This document shows, piece by piece, positions 37,249-45,918 of a stretch of 64,000 nt of DNA. Numbering within the stretch: position 1 is the first letter of the stretch; each line of letters begins with the position of its first letter. The notes under the pieces were generated by a model that saw nothing but the letters and a program-made list of their open reading frames with translations, was not told the DNA's origin and searched no databases. Source of the stretch: Limosilactobacillus secaliphilus (GTDB lineage Bacteria > Bacillota > Bacilli > Lactobacillales > Lactobacillaceae); assembly GCF_001437055.1 (NCBI RefSeq), contig NZ_JQBW01000005.1, forward strand, positions 1 to 64,000, written 5' to 3'. The translations under genes were made by a program, and so were the position numbers.

Positions 37249-37293
37249 AAAAAACGAGCGGCAACATTTGACTTGGCTAATGTCGCGCTCGTT
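37249..37293 (-). terminator. rsmA terminator
   Basis: On the minus strand AACGAGCG (37286-37293) pairs with CGCTCGTT (37253-37260), with an inner ACATT/AATGT stem, followed by TTTTTTG. Confidence 0.88.
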
Positions 37294-37305
37294 TGCTTCC
37301 AAATA

Positions 37306-38196
37306 TCAGAATAGGTTTTCGTCATGCAGGAGGTTGCCCATGCGGATGAACTGCTCCAAAGTCAGCTGTTCGGGCCGCTCACGGCTATCAATCTTGAGCT
37401 TGTCAAGAACCGCCAAGATGGCCGCCTTCTTGTCCGCATCCTTACCCGACAAAGCCTTCAGATTATTGGCCAGGTTCTTCCGCCGGTGGGCAAAGCAGAT
37501 CTTGATCAACGACAAAATACGGTCCTTATCGAATGGTTGGACGGCTAAGGGCTGCTTACGCCGGTGCAGGGTCACAATAGCTGAATCAACCTGGGGTTCC
37601 GGCACAAAGGAATGCCGTGAAACACCAAAGGCCAGGTGGGCGTCCATCGTCATCTCAATGGCCAGTGTCAGGGCCCCATACTGTTTAGTGCCAACTTTTG
37701 CCGTTAACCGGTCCGCCACTTCACGCTGCATCATGACGCAGATGCAATCCCATTGCACCGGGCTCTTCAATAAGCCCATCAATATCGGACTGGTGATGTA
37801 ATAAGGCAGGTTGGCGACGACCTTGATTGGTGCCTGTGGCCGGTCAAACTCCTGCTGGATCAAGGCAGCCAGGTCGGCTTTCAGGACATCCTGGTGCAGG
37901 ATCTTAACGTTGTCATATGGCGACAGTACGTCCTTTAAGACGGGCAATAAGTCATCATCGATTTCTAGCCCCATCACTTGACCAGCGGCTTGGGCCAGTT
38001 GTTCGGTCAAAGCACCCAGGCCGGGGCCGATCTCGATGACATTGTCGTTTTGGTCAATCTCGGCCGCTTTCACGATGTTCCGCAAAATGGACTGGTCGGT
38101 CAGGAAGTTCTGGCCAAAGCCCTTTTTGGCATGCAGGCCATACTTATGCATGATCTCGCGGGTTCGTGTGATACTACCGATTGCTGAACTTTTCAT
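37306..38196 (-). CDS. rsmA: 16S rRNA dimethyladenosine transferase RsmA/KsgA
   Basis: RsmA dimethylates two adjacent adenines in helix 45 of 16S rRNA late in 30S assembly. The 296-aa protein has [11 protein letters not shown], the SAM-binding [15 protein letters not shown], and the target-base motif [11 protein letters not shown] (NLPY). ATG at 38196 lies inside the end of rnmV (23-bp overlap) with AGGTGGG upstream. The tatD-rnmV-rsmA series is conserved in Firmicutes. Confidence 0.97.
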   Translation of the reverse strand: MKSSAIGSITRTREIMHKYGLHAKKGFGQNFLTDQSILRNIVKAAEIDQNDNVIEIGPGLGALTEQLAQAAGQVMGLEIDDDLLPVLKDVLSPYDNVKILHQDVLKADLAALIQQEFDRPQAPIKVVANLPYYITSPILMGLLKSPVQWDCICVMMQREVADRLTAKVGTKQYGALTLAIEMTMDAHLAFGVSRHSFVPEPQVDSAIVTLHRRKQPLAVQPFDKDRILSLIKICFAHRRKNLANNLKALSGKDADKKAAILAVLDKLKIDSRERPEQLTLEQFIRMGNLLHDENLF

Positions 38197-38755
38197 CTGT
38201 TTTTCCCACCTTGATTTGTTTGACTGCCGCTTGGAAATCCTGCGGGTCGATCCGGAAGAGGTTCAAACGCCGCAGCAATTGCTTGCCGTTGCCATAACCA
38301 ATGCCCAGGATCTGTCCCAGCTGTTCACGACGCGCACGGGCACCGGCACCGGAAAGCAAGCCAGCCTGGGCCAGGTCATGACGAGAGAACCGGTCGCTTG
38401 CCTGCTCCTCTTCGGTATAAACGTGGGCCAGTGCCGCTTTAATCACTGCCGGCGCCGCATGTTCAACACCCAGCGAGCCATGCGCCTCATCTGGCACTCC
38501 TTGGTCGCGCCGGATAAAGGCATGCTTAACTCCTGGGATGTGCTGGCTGATCAGTTTGCGGACCCGCTCACCATTGAAGTCCGGGTCGGTGAAAACGATC
38601 AAGCCACGGCTGGCCTGCAGTTTCTTCAGTTGTTCAATATCCGCCATTGACAGGGCCGAACCGTTCGTCTCATAGGTGTCGGCATTGACGGCCTTGGCGA
38701 TTTGTTTGGTATCGTCCTTGCCTTCGACGACAATGACTTCTTTGATTTTCTTCAT
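38174..38755 (-). CDS. rnmV: ribonuclease M5
   Basis: RNase M5 matures 5S rRNA. The 193-aa protein begins with a Toprim domain ([15 protein letters not shown], with the acidic [15 protein letters not shown]) and ends with the DUF4093 RNA-binding region. Its ATG overlaps the tatD stop by four bases (ATGA), and its 3' end overlaps rsmA. Confidence 0.96.
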   Translation of the reverse strand: MKKIKEVIVVEGKDDTKQIAKAVNADTYETNGSALSMADIEQLKKLQASRGLIVFTDPDFNGERVRKLISQHIPGVKHAFIRRDQGVPDEAHGSLGVEHAAPAVIKAALAHVYTEEEQASDRFSRHDLAQAGLLSGAGARARREQLGQILGIGYGNGKQLLRRLNLFRIDPQDFQAAVKQIKVGKTDEKFSNR

Positions 38756-39546
38756 GATGACTTCTTTCCGAATAGACGCTGGGCATTGGCAAAGGTCAAT
38801 TGGGCCAGCTCGGTTGGATCCTGCTGCCGCAACTCTGCCAGGCCCAAAGTGGTGAAGTAAGTGAAGGCGGGTTCGTTCATCTTGCCCCGGTATGGTTTGG
38901 GCGTGAGATAAGGGGCGTCCGTTTCAACCATGATCCGGTCATCCGGGGTCATCTTGGCCGATTCGCGAACACTGGTGGCACTGCCAAAGGTTACCACCCC
39001 GCTGTATGACAGGTACATACCCAAATCCAAGAACTTCTGCGCCCAGGCTGGATCACCGGCAAAGCTGTGCATGACCCCGCCAAAGTCGCCCACATGATAT
39101 TCTTTCAAGATTGGATAGATGTCGGCTAAGGCTTCACGACAATGGACAGAAATCGGCAAATGGTAGGTCTTGGCCATTTCCAATTGGGCTTGTAAGACCT
39201 TCTTCTGCACGTCTTTGGGCGAAGTGTCCCAGTGATAATCCAGGCCAATCTCACCAATGCCTACCACTTCAGGATCTTGCAGCTGGTCTAAGAGAGTTTT
39301 TTCAGCGCTAGCATCGTAATCCTTGCTATCCTCAGGGTGCCAACCAACAACGGCGTGCAGGTCCGGATATTGGTGAGCCAACTTGATTGCCCGTTCATTC
39401 AAGACTGCGTTCGACCCGATCATATTCATCTGATTAACCCCAAAATGACGTGCCCGGGCGATATAGGCCGGCACGTCATCGTAAAAGGCATCGTCATTCA
39501 GGTGGGTATGAGAGTCATAAAGCTGCACCTGCAATAACTTATTCAT
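38752..39546 (-). CDS. tatD: TatD family metal-dependent DNase
   Basis: The 264-aa TIM-barrel metalloenzyme has YDSHTHLND (metal His pair), the GEIGLDYHWD segment with Glu and Asp, ISVHCREA, and the C-terminal VETDAPYLTPKP. TatD proteins are 3'-5' nucleases acting in DNA repair and degradation. The ATG start has AGGAGC upstream. It follows metG by 11 bp, as in Bacillus (yabD). Confidence 0.95.
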   Translation of the reverse strand: MNKLLQVQLYDSHTHLNDDAFYDDVPAYIARARHFGVNQMNMIGSNAVLNERAIKLAHQYPDLHAVVGWHPEDSKDYDASAEKTLLDQLQDPEVVGIGEIGLDYHWDTSPKDVQKKVLQAQLEMAKTYHLPISVHCREALADIYPILKEYHVGDFGGVMHSFAGDPAWAQKFLDLGMYLSYSGVVTFGSATSVRESAKMTPDDRIMVETDAPYLTPKPYRGKMNEPAFTYFTTLGLAELRQQDPTELAQLTFANAQRLFGKKSS

Positions 39547-39557
39547 TTATTATGCTC

Positions 39558-41576
39558 CTACTTAACTTCAGAACCATTGACCAGTTCAGCTGGCAGGGCC
39601 AGTAAGCTGACATTGCCATCGTGTTCAGCCGTCAAAAGCATCCCTTGGCTGACTTCACCGCGCATCTTGCGTGGCTTCAGGTTGGCCACAAACAGTACCT
39701 TCCGGCCAACCAATTTTTCAGGTTCTGGGTACCATTGAGCAATGCCGGACAGGATCTGGCGGCCGTCCTTGGTCCCATCATCAATGTGGAACTTCAGCAG
39801 CTTGTCGGCCCCGGCTACGTGATCGGCAGCGGTAATCTGACCGACCTTGAGTGCAACCTTGTCGAAGGCTTCAATCCGAATTTCCTTCTTGGCGTTCTTG
39901 GCCGCATCGGCTTCCTGAACCTTCTTCTTGGCCTCTTCCATTACTTTGCGGCCCTTTGCCTTTGTGTTGGCGGTCATCTGTGACTTCAGGAAAGCAACTT
40001 CCTTGTCAACATCACGACGAGGGAAGATTGGGGTCCCCTTGGCAACGACCTTGGTGCCAGCCGGCAGGTCATCAAACTTCAGGTCGTTTAAGCTGATGGC
40101 ATGAACCGGCAGACCCAATTGAGTCAGCATTTCCTTTGGGGCGTTCGGCATTACTGGCTGCAACAGAGCGGCCGTGAAGCGCAGGCTCTTGGCCAGGTGC
40201 ATCATCACATCCGCCAGTTCGGCCTTCTTGCTCTCGTCCTTTGCTAATGTCCATGGTTCGGTTTCATCGATGTACTTGTTGGCCCGACCAATGAGCTTCC
40301 AAACTGCCCGCAATGCATCCGCAAAGTGGGTCTTGTCCATCAGGCCTTGGTACTCAGCCCAGACCGCCTGGGCAGTGTTTTCCAGGTCCTCATCATACGG
40401 CGTGCTTGCATCTGATGCTTCCAATACCCCGTCTTGGTACTTGTTGATCATGGCAATCGTCCGGTTCAACAGGTTCCCCAGATCGTTGGCCAGGTCAAAG
40501 TTCACCTTGTCGACAAAGTCTTCCGGACTGAAGACCCCGTCGTTGCCAAATGGCATTGCCCGCAGCAGGTAGTAACGGGTGGCGTCTAAGCCGTAACGGT
40601 TAACCAAGGTTTCAGGATAGATAACGTTCCCCTTGGACTTGGACATCTTGCCGTCTTTCATTGTCAACCAGCCGTGGCCGATAACGTGCTTCGGCAATGG
40701 CAGACCCAGGGCGTGCAGCATGATTGGCCAGTAAATGGTGTGGAAACGGACAATTTCCTTCCCTACCATGTGGACGTCGGCCGGCCAGAACTTCTTAAAC
40801 AGGCTGTCATCGTCAGAGCCGTAACCCAAAGCCGTAATATAGTTGGATAAAGCGTCAATCCAAACGTAGATGACGTGCTTCGGGTCACCTGGGACTTTGA
40901 CACCCCAGTTGAAGGAGGTCCGCGTTACGGCAAGGTCTTCCAGGCCCGGCTTCAAGAAATTGTTGATCATTTCATTCATCCGTGATGACGGCTCAATGAA
41001 GTCAGGGTGATCACGGTAGTACTGGAGCAACCAATCGGCGTACTTGCTCATCTTGAAGAAGTAAGACTCTTCCTCAACCAGTTGGACTTCATGGCCGGAT
41101 GGGGCTTTACCACCGATCACGTTGCCTTGATCGTCTCTGTAAACTTCGGCCAACTGGCTTTCGGTGAAGTACTCTTCGTCGTCAACGGAGTACCAGCCAC
41201 GATACTTGCCCTTGTAAATATCGCCCTGGTCCATGAACTTCTTGAAAATCTTCTGGACGGCCTTTTCATGATAGTCATCAGTCGTCCGGATAAACTTGGT
41301 GTTGGTGATGTCCAACGTCTTCCAGAGTTTCTTAATGCCAGCGGCCATCTTGTCAACATAGGCCTGTGGTTCCATGCCTAATTTTTCGGCTTTTTGTTCA
41401 ATCTTCAAGCCGTGTTCATCGGTCCCAGTCAGGAAGAAAACGTCATAACCATTCAGGCGTTTAAACCGGGATTCGGCATCACAAGCAATCGTGGTGTAGG
41501 AATTACCAATGTGCAATTTGCCCGATGGATAATAAATCGGGGTGGTGATGTAATAAGTAGGTTTGTTTGCTGCCAT
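39558..41576 (-). CDS. metG: methionyl-tRNA synthetase
   Basis: MetRS charges tRNA-Met and initiator tRNA. The 672-aa protein has the HIGH-type motif in SGKLHIGNSY, KMSKS in GKMSKSKGN, and a C-terminal tRNA-binding domain of the EMAP/Trbp111 type (about 570-672, KVALKVGQITAADHV). In the connective region I see no CxxC zinc knuckles (it reads YSVDDEEYFTESQL), as in the zinc-free Bacillus type. ATG at 41576 follows AGAAGGATCC; the ATG at 41600 lies before that site. Confidence 0.97.
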   Translation of the reverse strand: MAANKPTYYITTPIYYPSGKLHIGNSYTTIACDAESRFKRLNGYDVFFLTGTDEHGLKIEQKAEKLGMEPQAYVDKMAAGIKKLWKTLDITNTKFIRTTDDYHEKAVQKIFKKFMDQGDIYKGKYRGWYSVDDEEYFTESQLAEVYRDDQGNVIGGKAPSGHEVQLVEEESYFFKMSKYADWLLQYYRDHPDFIEPSSRMNEMINNFLKPGLEDLAVTRTSFNWGVKVPGDPKHVIYVWIDALSNYITALGYGSDDDSLFKKFWPADVHMVGKEIVRFHTIYWPIMLHALGLPLPKHVIGHGWLTMKDGKMSKSKGNVIYPETLVNRYGLDATRYYLLRAMPFGNDGVFSPEDFVDKVNFDLANDLGNLLNRTIAMINKYQDGVLEASDASTPYDEDLENTAQAVWAEYQGLMDKTHFADALRAVWKLIGRANKYIDETEPWTLAKDESKKAELADVMMHLAKSLRFTAALLQPVMPNAPKEMLTQLGLPVHAISLNDLKFDDLPAGTKVVAKGTPIFPRRDVDKEVAFLKSQMTANTKAKGRKVMEEAKKKVQEADAAKNAKKEIRIEAFDKVALKVGQITAADHVAGADKLLKFHIDDGTKDGRQILSGIAQWYPEPEKLVGRKVLFVANLKPRKMRGEVSQGMLLTAEHDGNVSLLALPAELVNGSEVK

Positions 41577-41610
41577 TCTGGATCCTTCTCTCGTAGTCAT
41601 AATTACAGTT

Positions 41611-41619
41611 AGTATAGCA
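41611..41619 (-). promoter_or_regulatory. metG promoter, extended -10
   Basis: TGCTATACT on the minus strand, about 35 nt before the start codon. The short leader excludes a T-box. Confidence 0.5.
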
Positions 41620-41647
41620 AAGAAATAAGATAAATTCGATGTAACGA

Positions 41648-42502
41648 TTAAAACAGATTTAATTGTTCGGGGTCGCGTGGCACCAGATTGTCGAAGTGCA
41701 GCCCCATCATTTCCTGCAGACGCAAGGCATTGGGCGCCGCATCGCCACCCGAATTATTATTAAAAATTACACAGACTTCTTGGGGCGCCGGCTTCAATGC
41801 TTCAATCTGCTTTTGAAACTGGGCCAACTCTTCATCCGAATAACGGTAAAGTGTCCGCTGCTTGCGCCAGGATTTGCCAGGATTTCGCCAGCCAGCCTGG
41901 TTGCGGCCATGCAAACGCAGCAAGGCCAGTCGTGGGTTGGTGTTGACCAGATAAAAAGGCACCGAAGCTTGGGTTGACTGCGCCTCGTCCGCCGCCACGA
42001 GTGTGTAATGCAATTCTTGGCAATAGGCAACCAGGGCCCGTAATACCCCGGTCTTATACCAGGCCTGATTGCGCAATTCGACCGCAATCGGTAAATTGCC
42101 CATCAGCTGGCGAACCTTCATCAAATAATCGATGTTGGTAACCGTGGGCGTAAAGGTCGGTGGAAACTGAAACAAGATGGTCTTGAGCTGGCCGGTCGCA
42201 ATCAACGGACTCACCGCCGTCTTAAAGTGTTGAAAGACCTGTGCCAAGTTAAGGCCTGCCGGGAGTTCTGCCTGTGGGTGCCTGGTCATCGATTGATGGG
42301 CCTTCACAATGAATTGAAAACCCGGTGACACCTGACCAATCCATTTCTGTACGGTGTTGATATTCGGCAGGGCATAAAAGAAGGTGTCGATTTCCACCGC
42401 CGGCATCCGTTGCGCGTATTCGTTTAAGGTGACCGTCCGCTTGGCCCCACCGATCAATGCGGGGTGTTCAGTCCAAGTTGTCAATGCCAGCGTTACTTTC
42501 AT
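41648..42502 (-). CDS. DUF72 family protein (YunF-like)
   Basis: A 284-aa protein of the DUF72 TIM-barrel family, with VEIDTFFYALPN near 36-47, FQFIVKAHQSMTRHP, VELRNQAWY (about 140) and a C-terminal VCVIFNNNSGGDAAPNAL. Function is unknown. The ATG start has AGAGGC upstream. It is the gene before metG with no clear terminator between, but metG has its own -10. Confidence 0.88.
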   Translation of the reverse strand: MKVTLALTTWTEHPALIGGAKRTVTLNEYAQRMPAVEIDTFFYALPNINTVQKWIGQVSPGFQFIVKAHQSMTRHPQAELPAGLNLAQVFQHFKTAVSPLIATGQLKTILFQFPPTFTPTVTNIDYLMKVRQLMGNLPIAVELRNQAWYKTGVLRALVAYCQELHYTLVAADEAQSTQASVPFYLVNTNPRLALLRLHGRNQAGWRNPGKSWRKQRTLYRYSDEELAQFQKQIEALKPAPQEVCVIFNNNSGGDAAPNALRLQEMMGLHFDNLVPRDPEQLNLF

Positions 42503-42613
42503 CCGTACTTGCCTCTTTAAAAATTAAAAAATTCGCGATTTTGCTCATAATTGCGACAATTCTAAGAAAATGTGTTAGTGAATATTTAAAATAATATTAA
42601 CCACATAGGTGCA

Positions 42614-42768
42614 TATAATCTCATCTCAGCCGCCCTTCCCTGGGTAAACTTGCAGGCAGGGGGAAAGCCGTCAAAACCGCGTCATTACTAGTTTCTAATA
42701 GTACCATATTTCTCTTTTCTTGGTTATTTTAGCGTGTTAGATTGGATAGTGGAAAAAGGAAGGGAGAC
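42614..42768 (+). ncRNA. candidate structured leader RNA before small peptide gene
   Basis: A TATAAT box (42614-42619) without a clear -35 precedes a GC-rich block (42629-42680) in AT-rich surroundings. CTTCCCTG (42635-42642) can pair with CAGGGGGAAAG (42657-42667), and CCTG/CAGG inside offers an alternative. An imperfect stem at 42685-42702 (TACTAG with CTAATAGTA) follows. No reading frame occupies the block. It may be a riboswitch-like or 6S-like RNA; I cannot assign a family. Confidence 0.4.
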
Positions 42769-42774
42769 ATGATT

Positions 42775-42888
42775 ATGTTTAAGCATTTATTGAACCGTCG
42801 TAGTCGTCACCAAGTTCAGCGTGAACAGAAGAATAGTTTCCCCCGCATCTGGAAAGTTGGGGGCAAGGCTATCAACTTTGGTGCCTAA
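42775..42888 (+). CDS. small basic peptide, 37 aa
   Basis: A short reading frame starting MFKHLLNRRSRHQVQREQ and ending KVGGKAINFGA, with ten Lys or Arg and a Gly-rich end. GGGAG lies eight nt before ATG 42775; an ATG at 42769 is only two nt away and is less likely. It sits between a candidate structured leader and a strong terminator, so it has the layout of a complete small gene. I do not recognise it. Confidence 0.6.
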   Translation: MFKHLLNRRSRHQVQREQKNSFPRIWKVGGKAINFGA

Positions 42889-42892
42889 CGAC

Positions 42893-42918
42893 TAATTGAC
42901 TACATTAATTGACTACAT
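42893..42918. repeat. 13-bp tandem direct repeat
   Basis: TAATTGACTACAT occurs twice head to tail just after the small peptide gene, followed by TTA. Confidence 0.8.
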
Positions 42919-42927
42919 TATGAGTGA

Positions 42928-42967
42928 AAAAATGCTCGCCAGTGTTTTACATTGGCGAGCGTTTTTT
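42928..42967. terminator. bidirectional terminator
   Basis: GCTCGCCA (42934-42941) pairs with TGGCGAGC (42953-42960), with A and T runs on the two sides. It serves the small peptide gene and the converging MFS gene. Confidence 0.9.
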
Positions 42968-42980
42968 GTCGCTATGATGA

Positions 42981-44159
42981 TTAATCAGCGGGCTGGTCGT
43001 GCATCTTCAAGGTGATGAAGAACGCCGCCATTAAGAAGACCGAAACCACCCAGTAAGGATACTGGTAGTTCATGTCCAACAGTGCCCCTGACAACAGTGG
43101 CCCGACAATGTTGCCGACCGAAGTTAGGGACATGTTGATCCCGTTCAAAAGGCCCTGGTTCTCCTCACTCATCTTGGTCAACAGAGTGGTGATTGCGGGG
43201 CGCAGCATGTCAAAGGCCTCGTATACCACCAAGGTGGCCACGAAGATCTGCCAGTGGGAATGATCGTAAATCACGAAGATGGTCCCGATCACGCTCAGCA
43301 AAAATCCCCAGCGGATGATCCGCATTTCGCCGACCCAAATGACCAGTTGATCAAAGAGAAAGGCCTGCAATAGCAAGGACAACAGGCCGTTGATGGTCAA
43401 GACACCAGCAATGGCCGCTAAACTGAAATGGTGCACCTGGTTGACATACAGGCTGTAAATACTTTCGAAACCGGCCAGGCCAAACGCCGATACCAGAATC
43501 ATGATGAACAGAATCGTCATCGCCGGGCTGGCCATCTTCTTCAAGTCGGCGATCACGCTGCCCGATTCTCTTTGCGGGTGTACATCATCATAGATCTTTT
43601 CATCCGCGTCCTTTGGCAGCTTAATTACGGCCACGACCGCACTAATTAAGCCTAAGACACCTGCCACCCAGAATGGCATCTTATAAGAGATTCCAGCAAG
43701 CAGCCCGCCTAAACCAGGGCCGAGCATCAAACCGCCGCTGAAAGACGCGGACAGCCAGCCGATCACCTTAGCCCGCTGTTCTTTGGTCGTAATGTCGGCT
43801 GCCAGTGCCATCGCAGTCGGGACAAACATTGCCGCCGATAAGCCGTCAACCACCCGGGACAGGTCAAAGAGCCACAGCTTACTGGTTGCCGCAAACACAA
43901 ATTCAGCCAGGGCAAACACCACCAGGCCCCACACCAGCATCGGTTTCCGGCCGGTTTTGTCTGATACCCGGCCAACAATCGGTGAGGCAATGAACTGGGC
44001 CAAAGCAAACAAGGACGACATCATTCCCATGTCAAAAGCCGAGAAATGATATTCATTACGGATAAAGGGCATAACGGGGAAGATCAGGCTCATCCCCAGA
44101 CAAATTAAGAACTGACAAAAGAGCACAATTAGAATTGTATGCTTAACTTGTTTGGTCAT
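42981..44159 (-). CDS. MFS multidrug-type exporter
   Basis: A 392-aa, 12-TM transporter. Motif A is GRVSDKTGRKPM after TM2, and motif C-like GPGLGGLLAG lies near TM5, both marking DHA1 proton-driven drug exporters (TetA/NorA type). The substrate is unknown. ATG at 44159 follows CAGGAGGAG; the start at 44189 precedes that site. A TATAAT box lies next to the terminator of the upstream sirtuin operon. Confidence 0.88.
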   Translation of the reverse strand: MTKQVKHTILIVLFCQFLICLGMSLIFPVMPFIRNEYHFSAFDMGMMSSLFALAQFIASPIVGRVSDKTGRKPMLVWGLVVFALAEFVFAATSKLWLFDLSRVVDGLSAAMFVPTAMALAADITTKEQRAKVIGWLSASFSGGLMLGPGLGGLLAGISYKMPFWVAGVLGLISAVVAVIKLPKDADEKIYDDVHPQRESGSVIADLKKMASPAMTILFIMILVSAFGLAGFESIYSLYVNQVHHFSLAAIAGVLTINGLLSLLLQAFLFDQLVIWVGEMRIIRWGFLLSVIGTIFVIYDHSHWQIFVATLVVYEAFDMLRPAITTLLTKMSEENQGLLNGINMSLTSVGNIVGPLLSGALLDMNYQYPYWVVSVFLMAAFFITLKMHDQPAD

Positions 44160-44187
44160 AGTCTCCTCCTGCGCTTTAAAATTATAC

Positions 44188-44224
44188 AAAAAAGGCGGTG
44201 CAGCCTTTCACTGCACCGTTTTTT
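44188..44224. terminator. sirtuin operon terminator
   Basis: CGGTGCAG (44196-44203) pairs with CTGCACCG (44211-44218), flanked by A and T runs. Confidence 0.9.
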
Positions 44225-44243
44225 TCTAACTCAGACTAGTCTA

Positions 44244-44942
44244 TCATCTAACTTCCAGTTCATCAAAGAATTTGAGTGCATCGTCCTTAATCATGGTGAA
44301 CTTAACCGGTAGATGCAACTGCTCCTCATTGATCGCCAGAACTTTAGCGCTCGGGTTGGCATACTGCAGAAGTCCGGCAAATGGGTAAACTTTCATGCTC
44401 GTCCCCACAATGACGACCAAATCGGCGTTGGCCATTGCATTTAAAGAACGGGTGATGTTGGACTGCTTAATTCCCTCATCGTACAGAACAATGTCGGGGC
44501 GTAACTCACCGTGGTCCTTCTCATGGAAGCGGCTGTGCAGATAGTCTTTCACATCCACTTTTTCATGGCACTTCGTACAGTAAACGTTGTACAGGTTGCC
44601 ATGAAAATCGATCAGGTTCTTCGTGCCCGCTTCTTCATATAGGTTATCGATGTTTTGGGTAATGACCGTGGCCTTGCCTAACTTAGTAAATGCCGCCTGC
44701 TTTTTGTGAATTACATTTGGTTTAGCGTCAGGGATGTAGAGATTTTGCTTACAGAATTGGTAAAAGCCTTCCGGGTCGGCCGCAAAATAGCGGTGGCTCA
44801 GATAGTATTCCGCATTCTTGTTCTTAGTATATAGTCCTTTGTCCGACCGGAAATCCGGAATACCGGAATGGGTTGAAACACCTGCACCCGTCAAGAAAAC
44901 AATGTGCTGTGCATCATCAAATAAAGTTTGTTCTTCAACCAT
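44244..44942 (-). CDS. SIR2-family NAD-dependent deacylase with altered zinc site
   Basis: The 232-aa sirtuin has GAGVSTHSGIPDFRS (18-33), TQNIDNL (95-101) and the catalytic His114 in DFHGN, so NAD-dependent deacylation of lysines is expected. The first zinc pair CTKC (122-125) is present, but the second Cys pair before LRPDIVLYDE is replaced by HEKDH (His140, His144). The ATG start has AAGGAAGTG from the end of the upstream gene. It is last in the ppx-mvaA-HELLH protein-sirtuin operon. Confidence 0.9.
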   Translation of the reverse strand: MVEEQTLFDDAQHIVFLTGAGVSTHSGIPDFRSDKGLYTKNKNAEYYLSHRYFAADPEGFYQFCKQNLYIPDAKPNVIHKKQAAFTKLGKATVITQNIDNLYEEAGTKNLIDFHGNLYNVYCTKCHEKVDVKDYLHSRFHEKDHGELRPDIVLYDEGIKQSNITRSLNAMANADLVVIVGTSMKVYPFAGLLQYANPSAKVLAINEEQLHLPVKFTMIKDDALKFFDELEVR

Positions 44943-44946
44943 GCAA

Positions 44947-45915
44947 TCACTTCCTTACACCATATGGCATGTCCAAATCCGCCAGTAGTTTAGCTACCGG
45001 TTCATCATAAATTTTAACAAAGGCTTGGGCCCGTGCATCGTCCTTGCCCTTTGGTGCCTTCATCACAAATGAGTTTTGGTGGTCATTGCGCATCAGGCCA
45101 ACGTAAATTTCGCCATGGCCGTGACGATCCTTCATATCTGAGTGGAAGATCTCGAACACCTGGCGAACCTGCAAGTGCAATTGCCGTTCGGACAAAATCG
45201 GGTTCAGCGTCGTAAATTCATTGTTGTGCAAGGCTGGGAAGCCCCACTCGAGCATCTGCTGGTCAAACAGCCGGTACAGGAGCACAATCTGCCGGCGCAT
45301 ATCAAACGGCGACTTGATTTCGTGCTTCATCATCTGCGCATAAATCTTCTCCGCTGCCGCATAAGCAACTGGGTAATCCTGCTTTAAGGTTCCAGCGTAC
45401 TGATCCAGGTGGTCACCATAGAAGACCATCGCATCGAGCAGGGTCAACAAGCGCAGGGTACTCTCTTCATCATTGCCATCCTTTTCGGGATCAATGGTGG
45501 CCTGGATTCCCTTCAAGTACTCTTTTTCCACCTGTTCATCAATCAGGCCATGTTTGCGCTGTTCGCTGACTACCACCCGGTGCATTGCCGTGTCATAAAG
45601 GTCGGTGGAAATCATCATCATTTGCTCGTCCATCTCTTCCTTCCCTAATGACAGGTTAAAGAAGATCTGCGGAAAACCGCGCAATAACATCAACAAATGC
45701 AGCAATTCGTGCGATGCCGTATAGTTGGGCGCGGTCGCATCGGTTACCGTAATGCAGAGGCCACCAGGCAACGTATCCGTTTTGGCCTGGTCGTGGCGGA
45801 CATAACCGCTCTTCTTGTCATCGAACTGGACAAAAACGTTGCCCCGTGGAAACAGGTCGTTAACTTGGTCCAGCAGACTCTGAGAGGCCTCATTCAATTG
45901 AATCTCTTTTGGCAT
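44947..45915 (-). CDS. HExxH protein of the lactobacillar IpaB/EvcA-labelled family
   Basis: A 322-aa soluble protein without signal peptide. HELLH at 69-73 (TASHELLHLLMLLRG) has the form of a zincin active site, and EEMDEQMMM plus TAMHRVVVSEQ further on could supply the third ligand. The family is commonly annotated IpaB/EvcA in lactobacilli without known function. The ATG start has AAGGAG upstream. It lies three bases after mvaA and four before the sirtuin gene, so it is probably cotranslated with both. Peptidase activity is inference. Confidence 0.7.
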   Translation of the reverse strand: MPKEIQLNEASQSLLDQVNDLFPRGNVFVQFDDKKSGYVRHDQAKTDTLPGGLCITVTDATAPNYTASHELLHLLMLLRGFPQIFFNLSLGKEEMDEQMMMISTDLYDTAMHRVVVSEQRKHGLIDEQVEKEYLKGIQATIDPEKDGNDEESTLRLLTLLDAMVFYGDHLDQYAGTLKQDYPVAYAAAEKIYAQMMKHEIKSPFDMRRQIVLLYRLFDQQMLEWGFPALHNNEFTTLNPILSERQLHLQVRQVFEIFHSDMKDRHGHGEIYVGLMRNDHQNSFVMKAPKGKDDARAQAFVKIYDEPVAKLLADLDMPYGVRK

Positions 45916-45918
45916 TTC

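Noticed and set aside
41577-41647. T-box leader for metG, and likewise for lysS
   Set aside because: The gaps before these genes are far too short for a T-box and contain no such conserved sequence.
42893-42918. Direct repeats considered as a CRISPR or iteron start
   Set aside because: Only two units with no spacers or further copies; no cas or rep gene is near.
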